A stretch of DNA of 64,000 nucleotides, from contig NZ_SNZH01000004.1 of assembly GCF_004363655.1 (NCBI RefSeq), forward strand, positions 62,001 through 126,000. Reading direction: 5' to 3'. The position numbers and the translations under genes were made by a program. The notes below the pieces were generated by a model, which worked only from the letters and a program-made list of their open reading frames with translations, searched no databases and was not told where the DNA came from. This document shows, piece by piece, positions 46,314 to 55,718 of this stretch. Within the stretch, counting starts at the first letter, position 1, and every line of letters starts with the position of its first letter. The DNA comes from Tahibacter aquaticus (GTDB lineage Bacteria; Pseudomonadota; Gammaproteobacteria; Xanthomonadales; Rhodanobacteraceae).

Positions 46314-46937
46314 ATGAACGGTATGCAACGCATCGCGTTGGTTTTGGCGTGCCTGTCGATCGTGCCCGTCGCGTCGGCCGGTGGCGGTCCCTTCGGCATC
46401 GACCACCGGTTGAACTACGACAACAGCGGCATCTGGCGTCGATCGGTTCAGACCGGTCTGCAGATTGGCGTCGGTGCTGCGGTGCTGGGTGGCGCCGTGT
46501 GGGAAGGTGGCGAAAGCCGTCTGGGCCGCACGTTATGGCAATCCGTCGATGCCATGGCCCTGTCCGGCGCAACGACACAAGTCATGAAGTTCACATTTTC
46601 GCGCGAGCGACCGAGTCGGACCGACGATCCCAACGCCTTCTTCAAGGGCCGCGGCAATCAGAGTTTCCCCAGCGGCGAAGTCGCCCAGATGGCCGCGGCG
46701 GTCATGCCGTTCGTCCTGGAATACGGCGACGAGCATCCGGCCGTCTACGCGCTGGGCGTGCTTCCTGCCTACGACATGGTCGCGCGGATGAAGGTCCGCG
46801 GACACTGGCAGAGCGACGTGCTCGCCGGGCTTGCGGTCGGCGCTGCGTTCGGATGGTATGCGCACGGCCGCGAACAACCGCTGGTCCTCAACGCGTTGCC
46901 GGACGGCTTCATGGTCGGCTGGAGCAAACACTTCTAG
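46314..46937 (+). CDS. exported PAP2-family phosphatase
   Basis: 207 residues. The start at 46314 follows GGAGAAACTCC and gives a signal peptide (IALVLACLSIVPVASA). The three PAP2 signatures are visible: KFTFSRERPSR, SFPSGEVAQMAA (Glu replaces the usual His of PSGH) and MVARMKVRGHWQSDVLAG (RxxxxxHxxxD form). PAP2 enzymes remove phosphates from lipids or lipid A. The Glu change may lower activity. It sits 54 nt before the response-regulator gene and is probably co-transcribed. Confidence 0.82.
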   Translation: MNGMQRIALVLACLSIVPVASAGGGPFGIDHRLNYDNSGIWRRSVQTGLQIGVGAAVLGGAVWEGGESRLGRTLWQSVDAMALSGATTQVMKFTFSRERPSRTDDPNAFFKGRGNQSFPSGEVAQMAAAVMPFVLEYGDEHPAVYALGVLPAYDMVARMKVRGHWQSDVLAGLAVGAAFGWYAHGREQPLVLNALPDGFMVGWSKHF

Positions 46938-46991
46938 GCGGCGATTGCGCTACCGTTGACGCCAACCCAGCCGTGGGTGCCCACGATACCG

Positions 46992-47669
46992 ATGCGCCTC
47001 CTGATCATCGAAGACGATCAACAGACGGCCGAATGGCTTGCGAAAGGCTTGCGCCAGGGCGGGCACGTGGTCGACCTCGCCGCCGACGGCCGCGACGGCC
47101 TGTATCTGGCCAGCACAGGTGAGTACGACGTGGCCGTCATCGACCGGCTGTTGCCCCGCCTGGACGGACTGAGCATCGTGCGCACCTTGCGGGGCGCGAA
47201 GAACGCGCTGCCGATCCTCGTCCTGACGGCGCTCGGCGAAACCGCGGAGCGTGTCGAAGGACTCAACGCAGGTGCGGACGATTACCTGACCAAGCCGTTC
47301 GCTTTCAGCGAGCTGACGGCGCGCGTACATGCGCTGGCGCGTCGGCCGCCGCTCTCGTCGGTAGAGACCACGTTGAGCGTGGGAGGGCTGACGGTGGATC
47401 TGGTACGCCGTACCGTCGTGCGCGACGGCCATCCGATCGACCTGCAGGGGCGTGAGTTTCAGCTCCTTGAATACCTCATGCGCAACGCCAACCGGGTGGT
47501 CACCCGCACCATGCTTTTGGAACATGTGTGGGGGTTTCATTTCGACCCGAAGACCAGCGTCGTGGAGACGCACATAAGCCGGCTGCGCGCCAAGATTGGT
47601 CGCGGCTCGGCCCCGGAGCTGATCCATACGATCCGAGGCATGGGATACAGCCTTCGTGAACCTCGCTGA
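46992..47669 (+). CDS. OmpR-family response regulator
   Basis: 225 residues. MRLLIIEDDQQTAEWLAKGL opens the receiver; phospho-acceptor Asp lies in VAVIDRLLPRLDG, Lys in YLTKPFAFSE. The winged-helix part ends ELIHTIRGMGYSLREP. A reading from 46956 adds 12 residues outside the family. It overlaps the kinase gene by 14 nt, and the two form one unit with the PAP2 gene. The two upstream dyads are its likely binding sites. It resembles CzcR/CopR and QseB-type regulators; the signal is unknown. Confidence 0.87.
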   Translation: MRLLIIEDDQQTAEWLAKGLRQGGHVVDLAADGRDGLYLASTGEYDVAVIDRLLPRLDGLSIVRTLRGAKNALPILVLTALGETAERVEGLNAGADDYLTKPFAFSELTARVHALARRPPLSSVETTLSVGGLTVDLVRRTVVRDGHPIDLQGREFQLLEYLMRNANRVVTRTMLLEHVWGFHFDPKTSVVETHISRLRAKIGRGSAPELIHTIRGMGYSLREPR

Positions 47670-49074
47670 CTGGCGCCCCAGTTTCTGGCTGCGGCTGGCG
47701 GCGTTGCAGGCGCTGGTGTTCCTCGCGCTCGCGGCCTTGTTGTTCGCGGGGCTTTATGGGGGCATGACCGCGTACGCCCAAAATCAGCTGCACCGCGATG
47801 TCGAGCGCGAGCTCGCAGCGCTGATTGCGGCGGACCCCGCGGGAGAAACCCCGGACGTGGAGCGCGTGCTGCGTTATCGAGGGAACGACGATGCGCGCCT
47901 GGGCTGGTATGCGTTGTTCGCTCCGGACGGAAAACTGCTCAAGGGCGATTTCGTGCTGCCGGCGCTGCGCGCCGGCTGGCACGAGATTCCCTATCCGGAT
48001 ACGGCAACGCCGGTGGCGGATCAGGACGAGCACCGCCTGCTCGTTCTCGCGCAACCGCTCCCCAACGGCCGATGGCTGGCGGTCGGTCGGGATACATTCC
48101 TGCTGACGGAACTGGAAGAACTCTACGCGGGGTTCTTCGGATGGATGAGTCTGCTGACGCTCGTACTCGCGGTGGCCGGCGGAACGATCGTGAGTCGCCG
48201 TCTGCGGCGCCGAACCGATGCGCTGCGCTCGGTCACCGAAGCGGTCGGTGCGGGTGAGCTTTCCCGTCGCGTCATCCTGACGCCCGGCAACGACGAGTTC
48301 GACAGCATCGGCGGCCACGTCAACGAAATGCTCGACCGCATCGAGCAGTTGATGGAACGATTGCGCCAAGTGTCGCTCGACGTCGCGCACGACCTGCGTA
48401 CGCCGTTGTCGCGTCTGCGTCAGAAGCTCGAGTCGGCGCAAGAGGCGGCCGCGGACGGATCGAGCGAACGCGATACGATCGCCGCTTGCCTGACCGACGT
48501 CGACGGCATCCTCAGCACCTTCGGTGCACTGCTGCGGATTGCGCGCATCGAGGACGGCTCGCCGCGCCGCGGTTTTGCACGCCTCGATCTCAGTGAGGTA
48601 TTTACGACGGTGGTCGATGCGCTCGTACCCGTCGCCGAGGACGCCGCACACCTGCTGACGGCCGACATCCAGCCCGACGTCTTCGTTGAAGGGGACCGTG
48701 ACCTCCTGACACAGATGCTCGTCAACGTCGTTGAAAACGCGATCTGCCACACGCCTTCAGGGACTCGGATCCGCGTGAGCTTGGCCCGCCAGGCAGAAGG
48801 TTTCGTTGCCGTCGTCCAAGACACCGGACCCGGCATTCCTGTCGGCGAGCGCGAACGCATCTTCCGGCCGTTCGTGCGTCTGGATGGGTCCAGGACTCAA
48901 GTGGGCAACGGTCTGGGTCTGGCCTTGGTCAAAGCCATCGCCGATGTCCACAATGCGACAGTTGCTGTCGTCGACAACGAACGCGGAACGTCGTTCCGCG
49001 TCGTGCTGCCGCCTTCCCTGTCCTCGGATTCTGAAGCCGTGCACACGCCGTTGAGCACCGCAGAGCGTCGTTGA
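47656..49074 (+). CDS. sensor histidine kinase paired with the regulator at 46992
   Basis: 472 residues, GTG start inside the regulator gene. Two membrane helices (about 14-35 and 164-186) enclose a periplasmic domain of about 125 residues. Next come HAMP, H-box LDVAHDLRTPLSRLRQKLE, N-box LVNVVENAICHTPSG, G1 VVQDTGPGIPVGE and NGLGLALVKAIADVH. All catalytic motifs are intact. It phosphorylates the preceding response regulator. The AHDLRTPL wording is common in metal- and membrane-stress kinases. Confidence 0.88.
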   Translation: MNLADWRPSFWLRLAALQALVFLALAALLFAGLYGGMTAYAQNQLHRDVERELAALIAADPAGETPDVERVLRYRGNDDARLGWYALFAPDGKLLKGDFVLPALRAGWHEIPYPDTATPVADQDEHRLLVLAQPLPNGRWLAVGRDTFLLTELEELYAGFFGWMSLLTLVLAVAGGTIVSRRLRRRTDALRSVTEAVGAGELSRRVILTPGNDEFDSIGGHVNEMLDRIEQLMERLRQVSLDVAHDLRTPLSRLRQKLESAQEAAADGSSERDTIAACLTDVDGILSTFGALLRIARIEDGSPRRGFARLDLSEVFTTVVDALVPVAEDAAHLLTADIQPDVFVEGDRDLLTQMLVNVVENAICHTPSGTRIRVSLARQAEGFVAVVQDTGPGIPVGERERIFRPFVRLDGSRTQVGNGLGLALVKAIADVHNATVAVVDNERGTSFRVVLPPSLSSDSEAVHTPLSTAERR

Positions 49075-49175
49075 GCCGTAGCGAAATCGATTGCACAACA
49101 TCCGCCTTCCGGCTGGCGCGTCTCCGTGAACGTGCAGCCGCGGATGCGTCGATGCAGGTGCCGCGTCGACTCATC

Positions 49176-50819
49176 TCATTCCCGCGAGGTGCGCAACCGG
49201 TGTGGACCCGCCGGATGCCTGGCGTTCGTATCGCCCGGCACGTTGCGCACCGCTTCGGCCGCTGGAAACCGGGGTTCGCCGCCAAGATGCCGCAACAGCA
49301 CGTATTTGCCGGTGCGCGAAACCGCGACCTCATCCAATTGCGCGCGCAGATCCGGCGGCAGCAAGTCCAACGCGTTGACCTCGGTCGCTACATACGAGTT
49401 CGGCAGACGTGCGAGGTAGGCGCGCATGGCGTCGGCGTCGTCAACGCGAGCGGCCTTCCCGCGCGAATAGAACTCGGCGGAATGGGGCCGTTGGCGGAAG
49501 TAGACCAGTGCGCCGTCCTTTGCGGAGTCCTGGCGGTACGCCGCCACGATGTCCTGCTGCGACTGGAAACCCGATTGCGCCCACGCGGCCAGCAGCACTA
49601 CCGCCAGCGACGGCGTCACCAGCGCCAGCCAGCCCGTGCGCCGCGCTGCCGCCGACGCAGCCTGCGCCTGCCATACCTGCGCCACGAGCAGGCCAAAGCC
49701 AATCAGGCCGGGCAGGAAATAGGTCGGCAGGATGTTGCGCGAGAACGTAAAGAACACCGCGGGCGCGAGCATCCAGCAGATCAGGTAGAGCGTCCAGCCG
49801 TCGCCGCCGCGCAGGGGCGCGAGCGGCTGAACCGCGCCGCGCCGGAACAGTTGCCAGACCAGCCAAGGCGACCACGGCAACGTGCCGAGCAACGCATACA
49901 GCCAGATCGTGCCACGCGGGTACGCATGGCCCACCCCGTAGAGATCACCCTTCCATCCCGGCGTGAGAAAGCGCTGCAGGTGTTCGCCAACGATGAAATA
50001 GCGCAGAAATCCTGGGCTCTGCATTTCCGCCGCCCAGTACCACGGCACGACGAGAACGCCGAGCAGCACAGTGCCACGCACCCACGGGAGCCGGCGTCCA
50101 CTCTCGGCCACGCGCCCGGTCAGCACCGCCCACGCGCCGATGGGCAGCAGCGTCAGTACCGTCGCCACCGGCCCCTTGGCGAGCAGTCCGATGGCGAGCC
50201 CCACGAAGAACAAGTAACCCCACCTTCGCGAGGACGTGGTCAATGCGAGCCAATAGCCGACCATCGACAGGGTCGTACCGAGCAGCATGGCCGGGTCCGT
50301 CATCACTCCGCCCGCACTCACCAGCATCAGCAAGCTGGTCGCTACAACGAGGCTTGCTCGCAAACCATATTCTCTGCCCTTGTATTGCGCACCAAGCCGG
50401 TAGGCGAGAAAACAGACAGCCAGACCCAGCAGCAGCGACGGCAAGCGTGCGGCGAATGCGTTCACGCCAAACAGTTCGTACGAAATCGCCGTCAGCCACA
50501 TCGACAGCGGCGGCTTGCCCCAGAACGGCACGCCGTAGTCGATCTGCGGCACGAGCCACTGCCCCGTCTCGATCATCTTGCGTGCGATCTCCGCGTAGCG
50601 CGCTTCGGTGTTGTCGGTCAGCGGGTAGAGACCGAGCGTGAGCAGACGCGTAAGGAACGCGAACACGAGCAACCGATAGAGCAGCCGCGGTACCGTCGCG
50701 CCCAATCCGCCGGGCCGTTGCGCATGCCCTTGCGCGGGTAAGTCGACAACATCGGCCGAGTTCGTCCCGCCCATCCGGCGTGAAAGCCGCGGGCTCGCGT
50801 GCAGTTCGATGAGAGGCAT
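49176..50819 (-). CDS. ArnT-like family-39 glycosyltransferase
   Basis: 547 residues with about 11-12 membrane helices. The catalytic N-terminal loop reads PLTDNTEARYAEIARKMIE (about 65-84), followed by GVPFWGKPPLSMW, the acidic/WxKPP pattern of ArnT and related lipid-linked sugar transferases. The C-terminal soluble part is short (about 100 residues). ArnT adds 4-amino-arabinose to lipid A from undecaprenyl phosphate donors; the actual sugar here is unknown. It is convergent with the kinase at 47656. Met 50774 is an alternative start. Confidence 0.87.
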   Translation of the reverse strand: MPLIELHASPRLSRRMGGTNSADVVDLPAQGHAQRPGGLGATVPRLLYRLLVFAFLTRLLTLGLYPLTDNTEARYAEIARKMIETGQWLVPQIDYGVPFWGKPPLSMWLTAISYELFGVNAFAARLPSLLLGLAVCFLAYRLGAQYKGREYGLRASLVVATSLLMLVSAGGVMTDPAMLLGTTLSMVGYWLALTTSSRRWGYLFFVGLAIGLLAKGPVATVLTLLPIGAWAVLTGRVAESGRRLPWVRGTVLLGVLVVPWYWAAEMQSPGFLRYFIVGEHLQRFLTPGWKGDLYGVGHAYPRGTIWLYALLGTLPWSPWLVWQLFRRGAVQPLAPLRGGDGWTLYLICWMLAPAVFFTFSRNILPTYFLPGLIGFGLLVAQVWQAQAASAAARRTGWLALVTPSLAVVLLAAWAQSGFQSQQDIVAAYRQDSAKDGALVYFRQRPHSAEFYSRGKAARVDDADAMRAYLARLPNSYVATEVNALDLLPPDLRAQLDEVAVSRTGKYVLLRHLGGEPRFPAAEAVRNVPGDTNARHPAGPHRLRTSRE

Positions 50820-51185
50820 GGGAGTGAGGCTGACGCCGGAGGATTCGGCTGCGCCTCACTATCGGCGAGCGTTTGTAAGCCGCGCTAAGGCGACGCTCAG
50901 CCGCGTGTTAAATCGTCCTCTTTCCGAGGCGAACCGCGACGGTGCGATGCACGGAAATTGCGGGCGGTTTGTGCCGTATTTTTTCAGAAAGGGTGGACAA
51001 AATCTCATTCGTGGAGACCCACGCAGCAAGGTTCCGCCGCTCGTCGATCGACCCGGCGGCTGAGGCGGATGCGTTGCACCGGGGCCGGCGTTAACGAACG
51101 CCTGAGATTCGCGTGAGGCGCCCTTACACATACGCAGCGAACCTGTCGTGAGTGGCGCGGTCGCGCGCGAAATTCAGGAAGTTCT
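50820..51185. promoter_or_regulatory. divergent promoter region of the glycosyltransferase and the LtaS-like gene
   Basis: 366 bp without a gene. Its right half contains the shared 38-nt box described in the next entry. A short AT-rich patch (TATTTTTTC near 50977) may hold the -10 of one promoter. Nothing else is recognised. Confidence 0.45.
51091..51128 (+). promoter_or_regulatory. 38-nt response-regulator-type box upstream of the LtaS-like gene
   Basis: The sequence has TTAACG at its left end, the 11-mer CGCCTGAGATT, then TGAG and TTACA. All occur with the same spacing at 56455-56492; 30 of 38 positions agree. The two TGAG units start 11 bp apart, as in OmpR-family direct-repeat sites. The right end lies 57 nt before the gene start and TTACA could overlap a -10 region. 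Confidence 0.6.
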
Positions 51186-53126
51186 TTGTATCCAATCAGC
51201 TCCGTCTGGCCGCGGTTCCGGCCGTTGGCATGGCTTGCCGCGGTTTTCTTGAGCATTTCGACGCTGACGCGGCTCGCCCTGCTGATCGCAACCGGCGACG
51301 GCCTTCCTGCGTCACCGGGCTATTGGTTGTTCTCGTTCGTGGTCGGTTTCGGCTACGACCTGGTGACGTTTGTCGACTTTGCCTGGCCGCTGGTACTGCT
51401 GCTGTGGCTGATGCCCCGGCGCTGGTATACGGCGCGCTTCGGCCGCAGCGTGCTAGCGGTGCTGTGCTACGTGCTCGTGTTCGTGCTGCTGTTCGTCGCG
51501 GGGGCGGAATGGACGTTCTGGGACGAGTTCCAGACACGCTTCAACTTCATCGCCGTGGACTACCTGATCTACACCAACGAAGTGATCGGCAACATCCGGG
51601 AGTCCTACCCGATCCGCACGATCGTCGCCGGCATCCTGTTCGCGACCGCGGCGATCTTCATGCTCGGGCGCCGCTGGCGCCGGCCTGACGACACGTCCTC
51701 GACGTTTGGCTCGCGCAGCGTGGTGGCCGGCGGATGGCTGCTGATCACGGTGCTGACCGCGCTCGCGGTCAGCGGCAACCTCAAGCAGCAGACGTCGAAC
51801 GAATACGTCAACCAACTCGCCGGCAACGGCATCTACGAGTTCTTCGCCGCGGTACGCTCCAGCGAGCTGTCGTACCCGCGGTTCTACACGACGCTACCCG
51901 AAGCGACGGCGTTCGCGAATCTTCGCACCCTGCTGGAGACGCCCGACGCGCAGTTCGTGAGCGACGATCCGCTCGACATCACGCGGACCATCCGGGCCGA
52001 CCGCGACGAACGTCGGCTCAACGTCGTGCTCATCAGCATCGAAAGCCTGTCCGCGTTCTACTCCGGCGCCTACGGCGGCAATCCGAGTCTGACGCCGGAA
52101 CTCGACAAACTGTCCCGTGAGTCGCTCCTGTTCACGCGTTTGTACGCCTCCGGCACACGCACGGTGCGCGGCCTCGAAGCCCTCGCCCTGTCGGTGCCAC
52201 CGACGCCGGGCGAGTCCATCGTCAAGCGGCCGCGCAACGAAGGCTTGTTCAGCATGGCTACGGTGTTCAACGACAAAGGTTATGTGTCGGAGTTTCTCTA
52301 CGGCGGCTACGGTGCGTTCGACAACATGAACTACTTCTTCGGCAGCAACGGCTACGAAGTGCACGACCGCGGCGACATCGCGCCGGACAAGATCCACCAG
52401 GCCAACATCTGGGGCGTGGCTGACGAGGACCTCTACAGTCTGGCGCTGGATGAGTTCGACCGCGCCTACACGGCGGGTAAGCCGTTCTTCGCCCACGTCA
52501 TGACGACCTCGAACCACCGTCCGTATACGTTTCCCGAAGGTCGCGTTGACGCACCACAGGGCAAGCGCGAAAGCGCGGTGCGCTACACCGATTGGGCCGT
52601 TGGCGATCTGCTACGCCGCGCGCGCGGCAAGCCCTGGTTCGACGACACGCTGTTCGTCATAACGGCGGACCACTGCGCATCGTCGGGCGGCATTGCCAGC
52701 CTCCCGGTGTTCCGTTATCACATTCCGCTGATCATCTATTCGCCAAAGCACATACCCGCGGCACGCATGGAACGGTTGATCGGTCAGGTCGACATCGCGC
52801 CGACCGTGCTCGGCCTGCTCGGCATGAGCTACCGCAGCCGCTTCTTCGGCGCCGACATTTTCCGCCTCGAACCGGGGCGCGAACGGGCTTTCATCGGCAA
52901 CTACCAGCGCTTGGGCTATCTGCGCAACGACCAGCTCATCGAACTTTCGCCCGGCGGTCATCTCGGCAGCGTCAAGCCGGACTACGAAAAGAACAACGTC
53001 CAGCCGGAGGTGGCCGTCGATGCGACGCTCGCGCACGAGGCGATCAGCTACTACCAGACGGCCAGCTATCTCTTCAGCAACGGCATGCTGTCAGCGAGAC
53101 GTGCCGACGCCGCCCTACCCCGCTGA
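51186..53126 (+). CDS. LtaS/EptA-like phosphoglycerol or phosphoethanolamine transferase
   Basis: 646 residues from a TTG start with AGGAAG upstream. Five membrane helices occupy about 1-185; the periplasmic sulfatase-type domain follows: VVLISIESLSAFYSG (metal Glu), ASGTRTVRGLEALAL (nucleophile Thr at 324 or 326), FAHVMTTSNHRPYTFP and VITADHCASSGG (metal Asp and His). It belongs to the LTA-synthase family; in Gram-negative bacteria such enzymes modify lipid A, glycans or lipids with phosphoethanolamine or phosphoglycerol. It is followed after 54 nt by a PAP2 gene, and the shared box stands upstream. Confidence 0.88.
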   Translation: MYPISSVWPRFRPLAWLAAVFLSISTLTRLALLIATGDGLPASPGYWLFSFVVGFGYDLVTFVDFAWPLVLLLWLMPRRWYTARFGRSVLAVLCYVLVFVLLFVAGAEWTFWDEFQTRFNFIAVDYLIYTNEVIGNIRESYPIRTIVAGILFATAAIFMLGRRWRRPDDTSSTFGSRSVVAGGWLLITVLTALAVSGNLKQQTSNEYVNQLAGNGIYEFFAAVRSSELSYPRFYTTLPEATAFANLRTLLETPDAQFVSDDPLDITRTIRADRDERRLNVVLISIESLSAFYSGAYGGNPSLTPELDKLSRESLLFTRLYASGTRTVRGLEALALSVPPTPGESIVKRPRNEGLFSMATVFNDKGYVSEFLYGGYGAFDNMNYFFGSNGYEVHDRGDIAPDKIHQANIWGVADEDLYSLALDEFDRAYTAGKPFFAHVMTTSNHRPYTFPEGRVDAPQGKRESAVRYTDWAVGDLLRRARGKPWFDDTLFVITADHCASSGGIASLPVFRYHIPLIIYSPKHIPAARMERLIGQVDIAPTVLGLLGMSYRSRFFGADIFRLEPGRERAFIGNYQRLGYLRNDQLIELSPGGHLGSVKPDYEKNNVQPEVAVDATLAHEAISYYQTASYLFSNGMLSARRADAALPR

Positions 53127-53180
53127 CGCGATGCATCCGCGAGAATTCGACCGTTCTGACCACACCTGCACGGTAGCCGC

Positions 53181-53933
53181 ATGAGTGAGTGGCTGGAGGA
53201 TGGGTTGGCGCTTTTGCTGGGTATTGCCGGCTGTTTGATCGTTGAGCATCGCTTTCGGCGCCGTTGGCCGGCACTCGCAGAGGCGGCCGGTGTGCGGCCC
53301 GGCATGACCGCACTCTTGATCCTGCTCGCGGTAGTCGCCATCGACCTCGGCGAAGACGCCATCGCCGGCACGTCTTCGGGCGTCGACCGAGAGCTGCTGC
53401 TGCGGCTGCATGCGTTGGTGCCGGACGCATTCGTGCCCTATTTCTCACTGGCGACGATGACGGCGTCGTGGTACGCGCTGGTTCCCGGCACCGTGGTTTT
53501 GACGCTGCTGATGTTCGCCCGTCGCCGTCGCTCCGAAGCAGTGCTGTTGGCAGCCACCGCGACGGCCGCGGCGCTTAGCGTCTACCTGATGAAATCGGTC
53601 GTAGACCGGCAGCGGCCGGCACTGTGGCCAACCGAGTACGACTGGGGATCGAGCTTTCCCAGCGGGCACACCCTGGTTGCCACGGCGATCGCCGTCTGCC
53701 TCGTCTTTTGCCTCGGCCGCATAGCGCCGCGTGCGCAGCCCGGCGTGCTCGCCATCGCCTTAGCTTGGGCCGGCTTGGTAGGTCTGTCGCGCCTCGTGCT
53801 CGGGGTTCACTGGCCCACCGACGTCGCCGCCGCTTGGTGCGTAGGCGCCGTCATCGCGTTGCTTGCCTGCGGAACGTTGCGTGTGTTCGAACTGCGCGCT
53901 GCAGTGCAGCGGACGCTGCGCGCGAACAACTGA
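53181..53933 (+). CDS. membrane PAP2-family phosphatase
   Basis: 250 residues with six membrane helices. All three motifs are canonical: KSVVDRQRPAL, SSFPSGHTLVATA and SRLVLGVHWPTDVAA. Such enzymes dephosphorylate undecaprenyl pyrophosphate, diacylglycerol pyrophosphate or lipid A. It is encoded 54 nt after the LtaS-like transferase, so it may recycle the lipid by-product of that reaction; this is inference. It ends convergent with the EamA gene. Confidence 0.88.
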   Translation: MSEWLEDGLALLLGIAGCLIVEHRFRRRWPALAEAAGVRPGMTALLILLAVVAIDLGEDAIAGTSSGVDRELLLRLHALVPDAFVPYFSLATMTASWYALVPGTVVLTLLMFARRRRSEAVLLAATATAAALSVYLMKSVVDRQRPALWPTEYDWGSSFPSGHTLVATAIAVCLVFCLGRIAPRAQPGVLAIALAWAGLVGLSRLVLGVHWPTDVAAAWCVGAVIALLACGTLRVFELRAAVQRTLRANN

Positions 53934-53947
53934 CAGCTACCGTCGTG

Positions 53948-54373
53948 TCAGCCGATGATGATCACGATCGAACCGGCCACGATCAGCACGCCACCGATCG
54001 CGAGCTTCCAGCTCAGCGTTTCGCCGAGAAAGACCAGGCCCAGGACGATCGCGAACGCGACGCTGAGCTTGTCCACCGGCGCAACCTGGCTCACCGGTCC
54101 CAGCTGAAGCGCGCGGTAGTAGCACAGCCAGGAAAGGCCCGTAGCCACACCGGAGAGCACGAGGAAAACCCAGCCGCGAAGTGGGATCGATGCCGGCTGC
54201 CACTCGCCGCGCCACGTGACGAGTGCCGCGGTTACCCCGAGGACGACGACGGTGCGGATGAACGTCGCGACGTTCGTGTTCATCCCCTCGATACCGATCT
54301 TGCCGAAAACCGCGGTGAGGCTCGCGAACACCGCCGAACCCAACGCAAAAAGAGCCCATTGCGGAAGTTGCAT
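53948..54373 (-). CDS. four-helix EamA-family half-transporter
   Basis: 141 residues with four to five membrane helices (about 8-25, 38-54, 70-88, 95-112, 119-139) and EamA wording: WALFALGSAVFASLTAVFGK, GLSWLCYYRALQLGP and FLGETLSWKLAIGGVLIV. Full EamA transporters have two such repeats (about 290 residues), so this is a one-repeat form that must dimerise. Similar small proteins are often placed beside lipid A-modifying genes, where they could flip an undecaprenyl-linked donor. Its place beside PAP2, LtaS-like and ArnT-like genes fits that idea. Confidence 0.8.
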   Translation of the reverse strand: MQLPQWALFALGSAVFASLTAVFGKIGIEGMNTNVATFIRTVVVLGVTAALVTWRGEWQPASIPLRGWVFLVLSGVATGLSWLCYYRALQLGPVSQVAPVDKLSVAFAIVLGLVFLGETLSWKLAIGGVLIVAGSIVIIIG

Positions 54374-54473
54374 GGATCACCTGCTCAGCGTGCGATGAAG
54401 GGAACCATCCGACGCTCTCAGCGGCACGCGCTGCGGTAAGACACATGCGCCGGGTCGGTTTGCGCAGACCGCC

Positions 54474-55718
54474 TTACCCCGAGGATTCAGCAGGCAACCG
54501 CACGACGATGCGGTGTTCGCCGGTCTCGGTTGCCTCTTCTTCCAATCGCCACCCCAGATGCTGCGCGAAACGTCCTATCAGCGTCAGCCCGAGATGACGG
54601 TCGCTGCGCGCAGCGTCCGGTCCGTTGGGCGTCGCCGGCGCCGTGGATGCGCGGTAGTGCAGTTCGATCCGCTCGCCGTGCGCACGCAGGCGCACGGCAC
54701 CACCGGCCCCGGGCGGCAGAAGCCGGCGAAGTATTCCACGCAAGGCAAGCACGGCTTCCGCGCGTGGAACCCGCAGGTTCCCCGTGGCCTCGATGTCGAT
54801 TTGCACCAAGCGCGGCTCGACCGCCGACGCCAGGGAGGCAGCACTTTCTTCCAGCAGGGTGCGGGCATCGACGCTGCCGGCGAAGTAGGCGCTGCGCCGG
54901 GCCAGGCCGAGCAACACATTGATCAGATCCGTCAGTTCGTTCATGCCGCGTTCGAGCCGCGCCAACCGCCGGCGCAGCGCCGGCTGCGCGCCGGCTTCAT
55001 CGAGCAGCACTTCTGCGGCGCCCTGAACGACGGCGATCGGCGTGCGCAGCTCGTGGCTGGCGTCGGCGAAAAAGGCGCGTTCGGCCGCATCGGCATCGAC
55101 CAACCGCGTTTGGTAGGCGTCGATCGCTTTGGCGAGACGACCCAGCTCGTCTTCGCCGACGAGACCCGCCAGCTGCGTCGGCTGGGGCCGCGACGGCAAG
55201 GCATCCACCGCCGCCGAGAGCCGGCGCACGGGTTCTATGGTGCGGCCCGCCAGCAACCAGCCTACCCAGCCGCTGGCCGCCGTACCGAGTGCGACGACGG
55301 CGAGCATGAACCAAAGCAGATAGTCTTCCAGCGCCTCAATCGAGTTGAGGTTGATGACGAAGGTCAACCTGCCCGCATCGATGTCGAACACGCCGGCGTG
55401 CTTGCCAGGGTCGGAAGCATCGTCGACTTCGTGGATGCCGGGCGGCAGATCGGCTACATCGGGCGGGACGAACCCGCTCCCATCGTGACGTCGCAGGTAA
55501 CCGCTGAGCCGGTGCGTGACCGGCAGCGGGAGATCGGGTTGTTGGCGCAGCCGCTCGGCGTAGTCCTGTGCTTGCCCGAGCAATATTTCGTTGACGACGA
55601 TTTCTTCGTAGTCTTCCGTAAGGTAGGTCGACGCCAGCGCGAACAGCAAGCTGAGGATCAGGCCCAGGGCCGAATACGCCAGCGCAATTCGCTGACGCAA
55701 GGTCAACCGTCGTGCCAT
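54474..55718 (-). CDS. histidine kinase with degenerate ATP-binding domain
   Basis: 414 residues. The start at 55718 follows GGAGAAAGACC. Two membrane helices (about 14-34 and 137-158), HAMP, and an intact H-box, FADASHELRTPIAVVQGAA, are present. The catalytic domain is not: where the N-box Asn belongs it reads LRGILRRLLPPG, the DxGxGI loop is replaced by HYRASTAPATP, and only LGLTLIGRF recalls the G2 box. It may act as a phosphatase, signal adaptor or partner of another kinase. It overlaps the regulator gene by 16 nt. Confidence 0.8.
   Translation of the reverse strand: MARRLTLRQRIALAYSALGLILSLLFALASTYLTEDYEEIVVNEILLGQAQDYAERLRQQPDLPLPVTHRLSGYLRRHDGSGFVPPDVADLPPGIHEVDDASDPGKHAGVFDIDAGRLTFVINLNSIEALEDYLLWFMLAVVALGTAASGWVGWLLAGRTIEPVRRLSAAVDALPSRPQPTQLAGLVGEDELGRLAKAIDAYQTRLVDADAAERAFFADASHELRTPIAVVQGAAEVLLDEAGAQPALRRRLARLERGMNELTDLINVLLGLARRSAYFAGSVDARTLLEESAASLASAVEPRLVQIDIEATGNLRVPRAEAVLALRGILRRLLPPGAGGAVRLRAHGERIELHYRASTAPATPNGPDAARSDRHLGLTLIGRFAQHLGWRLEEEATETGEHRIVVRLPAESSG

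Noticed and set aside
49071-50741. 556-residue open frame opposite the ArnT-like gene
   Set aside because: No membrane helices or motifs, Arg/Gln-rich; the opposite strand has all ArnT-like features.
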